In this document: positions 59,209-64,000 of the stretch, piece after piece | How positions within the stretch are numbered: the first letter of the stretch is position 1 | How the letters are laid out: each line of letters starts with the position of its first letter | Origin: Lepus europaeus | Lineage: Eukaryota; Chordata; Mammalia; Lagomorpha; Leporidae | Reading direction: 5' to 3' | Length of the DNA: 64,000 nucleotides | Assembly: GCF_033115175.1 (NCBI RefSeq) | Contig: NC_084831.1 | Location: forward strand, 13,617,138-13,681,137 | Notes under the pieces: generated by a model | Told to the model about the DNA's origin: nothing | Databases searched by the model: none | What the model saw: only the letters and a program-made list of their open reading frames with translations | Made by a program: the position numbers and the translations under genes

Positions 59209-60807
59209 CTCAGTCCTCTCACTGTCCATGAAGAAAGTGTTTTAGACCCATTGCCCAGGCAAGGAGACCAAGTACACGGCGCGTCTGCTCAGCCCGTGAG
59301 TCAGGGGCTGGGCTAGAATCCAGGCCCGGGCCTGGCTCCTCCGTGCAGCTTTCATATCGCCTATTCCCACGGATGTTTTCCCTGGTCCTGAGGTTTTACG
59401 GTTTTTAGTAAGTTGTTGGTGGCTGCACTTCCTGAAACATTCTTTGAAGATGGGGCTTTGTGTAAGTAAATAAACGGGCGTCTGGGTAAAAGACGGGAGG
59501 CAGAGGGTAACAAAGGACACGGCAGAAGGCCGTGGGGCTCACCGAGGCACAAAGCCTGGGGCACGTGCCCACCTGCGGCAGGTCCCTGTTATCCTCCACT
59601 CTGCAAGGCGGCCTTGGGAATTTTCTAGAAGGCCATGGGTTTGAGGATCCTGGCTAAGCAGGCGTGATGACTGAGAACTGTCAAAGTCAAGGGCAAGAAC
59701 CCAGCTTCTGTTCCAGAACGCGACAGTGGGGTGGGGTGGGGGTTCAGGTGTCCTCTTCCCTGGCCAGCACTCCCCTGAGAACCCGGGGAATGTCCCTTCA
59801 CCACAGAGGGGCGGGCTCTTCCCCGGTGACGGTGTCAGTGGTGTTAGCCAACCGCAGACCCCAGCAGGACACATGTTCCCGCAGGACCGTGAACAAAGGG
59901 CCGGGAGGGGGAGGGACCCGAGAATGGTCCCTGGGGAGGGGATTTCTCTCTGCACATGGGGTGGCCCTTGATGCTGTTAAGGCTGCAAACCACCTGCTGT
60001 CTAGTGGAGTTAGCCTGGCACCCAGCATGTAAGTAATTTTATTTAATCTCTCAAGGTGAGACTCATTCCCTCTGCTTGGCCGATGAGGATGGCTCAAAGA
60101 ACTCTGTGTGGCTTGCACGGGGTCATGGAGTTGACAAGTGGTTGGCCAGGCTTTGGAAGCATCTGGAAGCCCTGATGCTGACCCTATGATCTTAACCATG
60201 TGGCGCTGAGAACCGTGGCCTTCTGGGTAGTCACTGGCAGGCTCTTTGCCTTGGCCATATCCTCATCCTGCACACAGGAGGGGACTTCAAACAGGTCCTA
60301 CAACAAACAGGCGAGTTTTATTTGGCACAAAAAACCATGGGAAATCGAGGTACATGGTTTTTTTCATCATGCACATTTTGACAAACTCTTCAAAGACCCC
60401 TCGCACTGTAGAGCTGGGAGGAGGAAGTGTGCTCACCCGTGGCCAGGTATCAGGGAAGATGGGAACGCCGATGGTCCGGGGGTGGCTGAATGTGGGCACC
60501 AGCTCTGGCGCCGGAACAAGGGGGCCTGGGTTTCGTCCAGTCTCAGCTGTGGGAACAGTGTGTCCCCCAGCCTCCCTCCTCTCACGCCAGCTCATCTCTC
60601 GGCCTACCTTCTTCCTGGGCCTCCCACCACTGCCCCGGAGGGGAGCGGGGGTGCCGCTCTGATCAGCCAAGTGCACTGGACCACACACACCAGTGGGCGG
60701 TGGCCAAACCCCAGGCTCTGTTCCCTGTCTCAAGATGGCCACTTCCTCTCTCCCTGGCCTGATCTTCATCCCATGTTGGGGAGGGTCCTTCTCTCTCTCT
60801 CTCTCTT
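59209..60807. other. Intronic unique sequence
   Basis: Contains a MIR-like piece at about 60050-60150 (reverse). No exon recognised. Confidence 0.45.
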
Positions 60808-60857
60808 TAAAATATTTATTTATTTATTTGAAAGTCAGAGTTACACAGAGAGAGGAG

Positions 60858-60899
<42 letters not shown>

Positions 60900-61176
60900 A
60901 GAGAGAGAGATGGAGATCTTCCTTCTGCTAGTTCATTCCCTAGTTGACTGCAATGGCCAGAGCTGTGCTGATCCGGAGCCAGGAGCCAGGAGGTTCTTCT
61001 GGGTTTCCCATGTGGGTACAGGGGCCCACAGACTCGGGCCATCTTCTACTGCTTTCCCAGGCCATAGCAGAGAGCTGGATTGGAAGTGGAACAGCTGAGA
61101 CTCGAACTGGCACCCATTTGGGATGCCGGCACCGAAGGTGGTGGCTTTACCCGCTACACCACAGCACTGGCCCCTC
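60808..61176 (-). mobile_element. C-SINE, reverse, with GA tract
   Basis: T-rich start, GA run at 60857-60911, head complement 'tacaccacagcactggcccc'. Confidence 0.94.
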
Positions 61177-62265
61177 TTTCTCTCTCGACTTCTTTCTCCC
61201 ATGATGAAGCCAGAGCTCCCATTTGAGGCTTTTGCATAGAGCTGACAGTGGGCTCCGGCTCTGGCACAGCTCCCTCTCTGGGGGCTGCTGGCCACCAGCC
61301 AGGTTGGCGCTCAAGTGGCGGGTACCCTGCTCACCAAGGAGCTGGAGCTTGTGTGTGCATCTCTCTTGGGAACCCTGGGGCTGGAGGGGGAGTGGTTTCC
61401 AGGGTTACAACTTGGGCACTGTTGGGTTCCCCCAGCCACAGCAGCCTCACACGTCCTACGCCATCACCAATGGTGGCTGCTTCTCAGAGCGAGTGCTCAG
61501 GGAGTGAGCAGGTGCAATTCAGCACTGGCAGCAGCTAAAGTCAAGGCCGTCTGCATCCCCCAGAGGAAGCACATGCCTTTCAAAGGAGTTGGCATGACCT
61601 TCACCCAAGACCCCTGGGGTCCATCAGCTTTTAGTTCCCATTAGAGCAGAGGTGAGACCAGTCCCTGTTCTGCTGACTCATGCCTGTCCCGAGAGCTGCC
61701 GTCGGGTCTAAAGATGTTCCTGTTGGGTTAGTGAGCCCAGAGGCGCGGAGTCCTGCAGCCTTGGAAAAGCCCAATTGGATAAGTAATGGAGACAGGGAGG
61801 AAGAAATTCTTTCCTGAAGCTCCAGTAGGAGCCACACACCGTGTTATCACATGCGCCCTAGTGGACGGCCAGCTGTATGGTCAGACAGCCCAGAGTTGAA
61901 TCCCGGGTTCTTCCAGGTGCCAAGTCCCACGCTGGGGGCTGCCGGCAGAGGGGAGAACGAAAGGCACACAGTCCCCACCCTCAACCCCTAGAGGCAAAGC
62001 AGGCCACCAGCCCCTCCGTTGTAGGGTTGTCGTGTATTAAATGAGAGAAACGAGGCCGAGGCCTTGGCGCCTTGCCCGGCACAAGGTGGTCATGAATGAC
62101 GGTTCTTCAGTCCCAGACTAACCCCCGAAGGCATCAAGATGGCCGGAATCTCACAGAGGTCAAGTGGCTTGTCAGCCCAGGGGCACCGTTCAGATTGAAC
62201 AGGACTCCTGCAGACGTCGAACCCCAGGAGTCTTAACGCTGACGGGTAAGGGTGGAGACTTGCAG
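61177..62265. other. Intronic unique sequence
   Basis: A plus-strand frame at 61315-61644 looks slightly protein-like but matches nothing I know. Ancient-repeat traces at 61870-62100. Confidence 0.4.
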
Positions 62266-62597
62266 CAGGTGCTGTGGTGCAGTGGGCTAAGCCACCACCC
62301 GTGACACCGGCATCCATGGGTGCCGATTCGAGGCCCAGCTGCCCTGCTTGGTCCAGCTCCCTGCTAATGCGCAGAAAGCAGCAGAAGATGGCCCAAGTGC
62401 TTGGGCCCCTGCACCCACGTGGGAGACCCAGGTGGAATTCCGGGCTCCTGGTTTTAGCCTGGCTCAGCCCTGGCCACATAGCCACTTTGGGGAGTGAACC
62501 AGCAGATTGGAGGATCTCGCTCTCTCTCGCTCTCTCTGCTTCCCCCCCCCCCCAACTCTGCCTGTAAAATAATCTTAAAAAAATAAAAATAAAAAGG
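62266..62597 (+). mobile_element. C-SINE, forward
   Basis: Head 'gcaggtgctgtggtgcagtg', C run at 62543-62554, tail 'aaataaaaataaaaagg'. Confidence 0.92.
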
Positions 62598-64000
62598 GGT
62601 GGGGACTTGCTCTGATTATGGCCAGGTGGGCCTGGTGGAGGTCTTCGGGTCACTAAGGGCTTGGCCTCAGGTGGTCGGTCCTGAGAGAGAGGGCTGATTT
62701 TACACCTGTGCGAGCTTCCTGTGTGTCTGTCACACCATGTGTGTGTGGCCCCTCTGCCCTGCAGACTCCGGACTAATGGGGCCACCTGACCTTGAACTGT
62801 GGACTCCAAACTCTGAGCTGAAATGAAGCCCTTCCTTCCCAAGGAGCTCGGCTCAGTGAAACAATGCAGGCCGATATAGGCGCCCAGACACCGCTGGGCA
62901 GAGCCCGGATCTGAGCTCAGATTTCTGGACTCTACATCCAGTGCTCCCTCTTGCACATCAATCTCAGCTGGTCGCCGTCAGCCCTTGCATCGTGAAGGCA
63001 CCGGGCCAAGTGATCAAGGGAGAGCCCCCCCGGCAGGCGGCAGAGGGTGGGGAGCAGAGCTGATCTAATTAGTGGACCCCAGTGCCGAGGCTGGAGGCCA
63101 TGCAGACTTTAATTTGCGGAATGAACAGAGCCAGAGGCCAGCTGGCTCGGCTGCTGCCGCCTTACCCGCTGCATGGCAGGGAGACCGGCAGACGATACCC
63201 ACTGCGCTGTATGAATTCCCTCCCAGTCCTTTCGGGACGAAGAGGAGAATAAATGCATAACTAACCCGAAGCAGCAACCACCTTCGGTGGCCGTTTTCCG
63301 GTGCAGCCAGCTACTCGGAGCCAGACTGAATCGAGTTTGTTTTCCAACTGCTTAGTTTTTGAAACCCTCTTACGTCAAATACAATGACAGGGTGAACATT
63401 ATAATAAGATCCATTATGATCTGGGGTCTAGAGTCTCCTAGTGCTTACCCAGAGAGTGGTTCTTCCTGGCTGTGGGCACCTGGACCTGCCCCTACCCCTG
63501 CCACCTGTTGGGGCCAGAAATATCCTTGGCCAGAGGGTCAGTCACTCCCAAGGCCAACTCATGCCCTTGGCTGGGAGACGGACGGTCGCTGGAGGGGGAC
63601 TGGTCATCCCTGGGGATCCTGGCTATGTTCAGCTTCTGCCCACGTGGCACCACCCTTTGGCAGGTGCACATTCTGTCTTGGTTTTGAGTGGGCAGGACCT
63701 CTGTCTATGCCAGATCATGCCCGCCGGGCAGCCAGGGACAAAGTGGCCTGAGTGCAGCCAGGTCACCGGGAGCCTTTGGCGACGTGTCAGCCAGCTGGGC
63801 CTGGCCTCGTGGGCTGTGTGTCACTCTGCCAAGACAGAAAAGCCTCTGCCTGCCCACAGGCCTTGGCCATCGTCCCTGCCCATGGCCCCCATGAACAGAT
63901 TAGTGGCTAATGTACTTGGCACCTCCTCTGTGCCAAGAGCTGGTGGCACATAGGTGACAAAGCAGACAGGAGCTGCCTCACCCGACCACCCTCTAGCAGG
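62598..64000. other. Unique sequence at the window end
   Basis: No SINE or exon recognised. The part at 63060-63420 is AT-richer, repeat-free and of non-coding conserved-element character. Confidence 0.45.

Larger units (their letters stand above)
44487..64000 (-). other. TMCO4: TMCO4 intron (at least 19.5 kb), no exon recognised
   Basis: From the acceptor at 44487 to the window end I recognise no further TMCO4 exon; in particular the exon with the GFSLG nucleophile elbow was looked for and not seen. The stretch contains repeats listed separately and unique sequence with small GC-driven open frames. Human TMCO4 is a long gene with large introns, which fits. An exon without an ATG-started frame could have been missed. 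Confidence 0.7.

Noticed and set aside
61315-61644. A 109-codon plus-strand frame ending in PWGPSAFSSH
   Set aside because: No recognised family, no splice or promoter evidence, and a shadow frame overlaps it.
44487-64000. Further TMCO4 exons, especially the one with the GFSLG motif
   Set aside because: Searched by eye on the minus strand and not found; short frames there do not resemble the remembered human protein.
1-64000. A new multi-gene biological system
   Set aside because: The recognised genes are ordinary vertebrate neighbours at a conserved locus; the unusual items are repeat structures, not a gene system.

Overview
The window is genomic DNA of a lagomorph, most likely European rabbit (Oryctolagus cuniculus). 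About fifty copies of the lagomorph C-family SINE (tRNA-derived head, G/A-rich 3' part, A-rich tail) lie in both orientations among much older MIR and L1 remnants, and the coding exons are close to, but not the same as, the human proteins as I remember them. Gene order matches human 1p36.13: NBL1 (+), HTR6 (+), TMCO4 (-).

Layout. Positions 1-7.7 kb hold no recognised exon: GC-rich sequence, a C-rich minisatellite (4.59-5.15 kb) and old and young SINEs, then the first coding exon of NBL1. The three NBL1 coding exons (7752-9408) encode a complete 168-residue secreted BMP antagonist, with a poly(A) signal at 10487. Positions 10.5-16.3 kb are intergenic and SINE-dense. A CpG-rich promoter region (about 16.3-16.8 kb) leads into HTR6, the serotonin 5-HT6 receptor. 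Its three coding exons (17314-18033, 30689-30847, 30996-31439) encode a complete 440-residue GPCR; the 12.7-kb first intron carries a G-rich 18-19 bp minisatellite. HTR6 ends at a poly(A) signal at 32608 and faces TMCO4 tail to tail. The last three coding exons of TMCO4 (44369-44486, 37558-37675, 33900-34262, minus strand) encode the C-terminal third of a DUF726-family membrane protein. From 44487 to the window end I recognise no further exon, so this is taken as a large TMCO4 intron.

The genes are neighbours, not a pathway: a secreted BMP/GDF antagonist, a Gs-coupled brain serotonin receptor and a putative hydrolase-fold membrane protein. I did not find a new multi-gene system. The most unusual structures are (i) a minisatellite in TMCO4 whose unit contains the exon-end/5' splice-site sequence of the adjacent exon, giving about 14 tandem copies of that donor; (ii) a near-perfect inverted repeat with 215-217 bp arms around a CA-rich minisatellite just upstream of the same exon; (iii) absence of the His/Pro tract from rabbit NBL1; and (iv) two very similar young C-SINEs in opposite orientation around HTR6 exon 1. 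Comparisons with human or mouse proteins rest on memory, not on an alignment run here.
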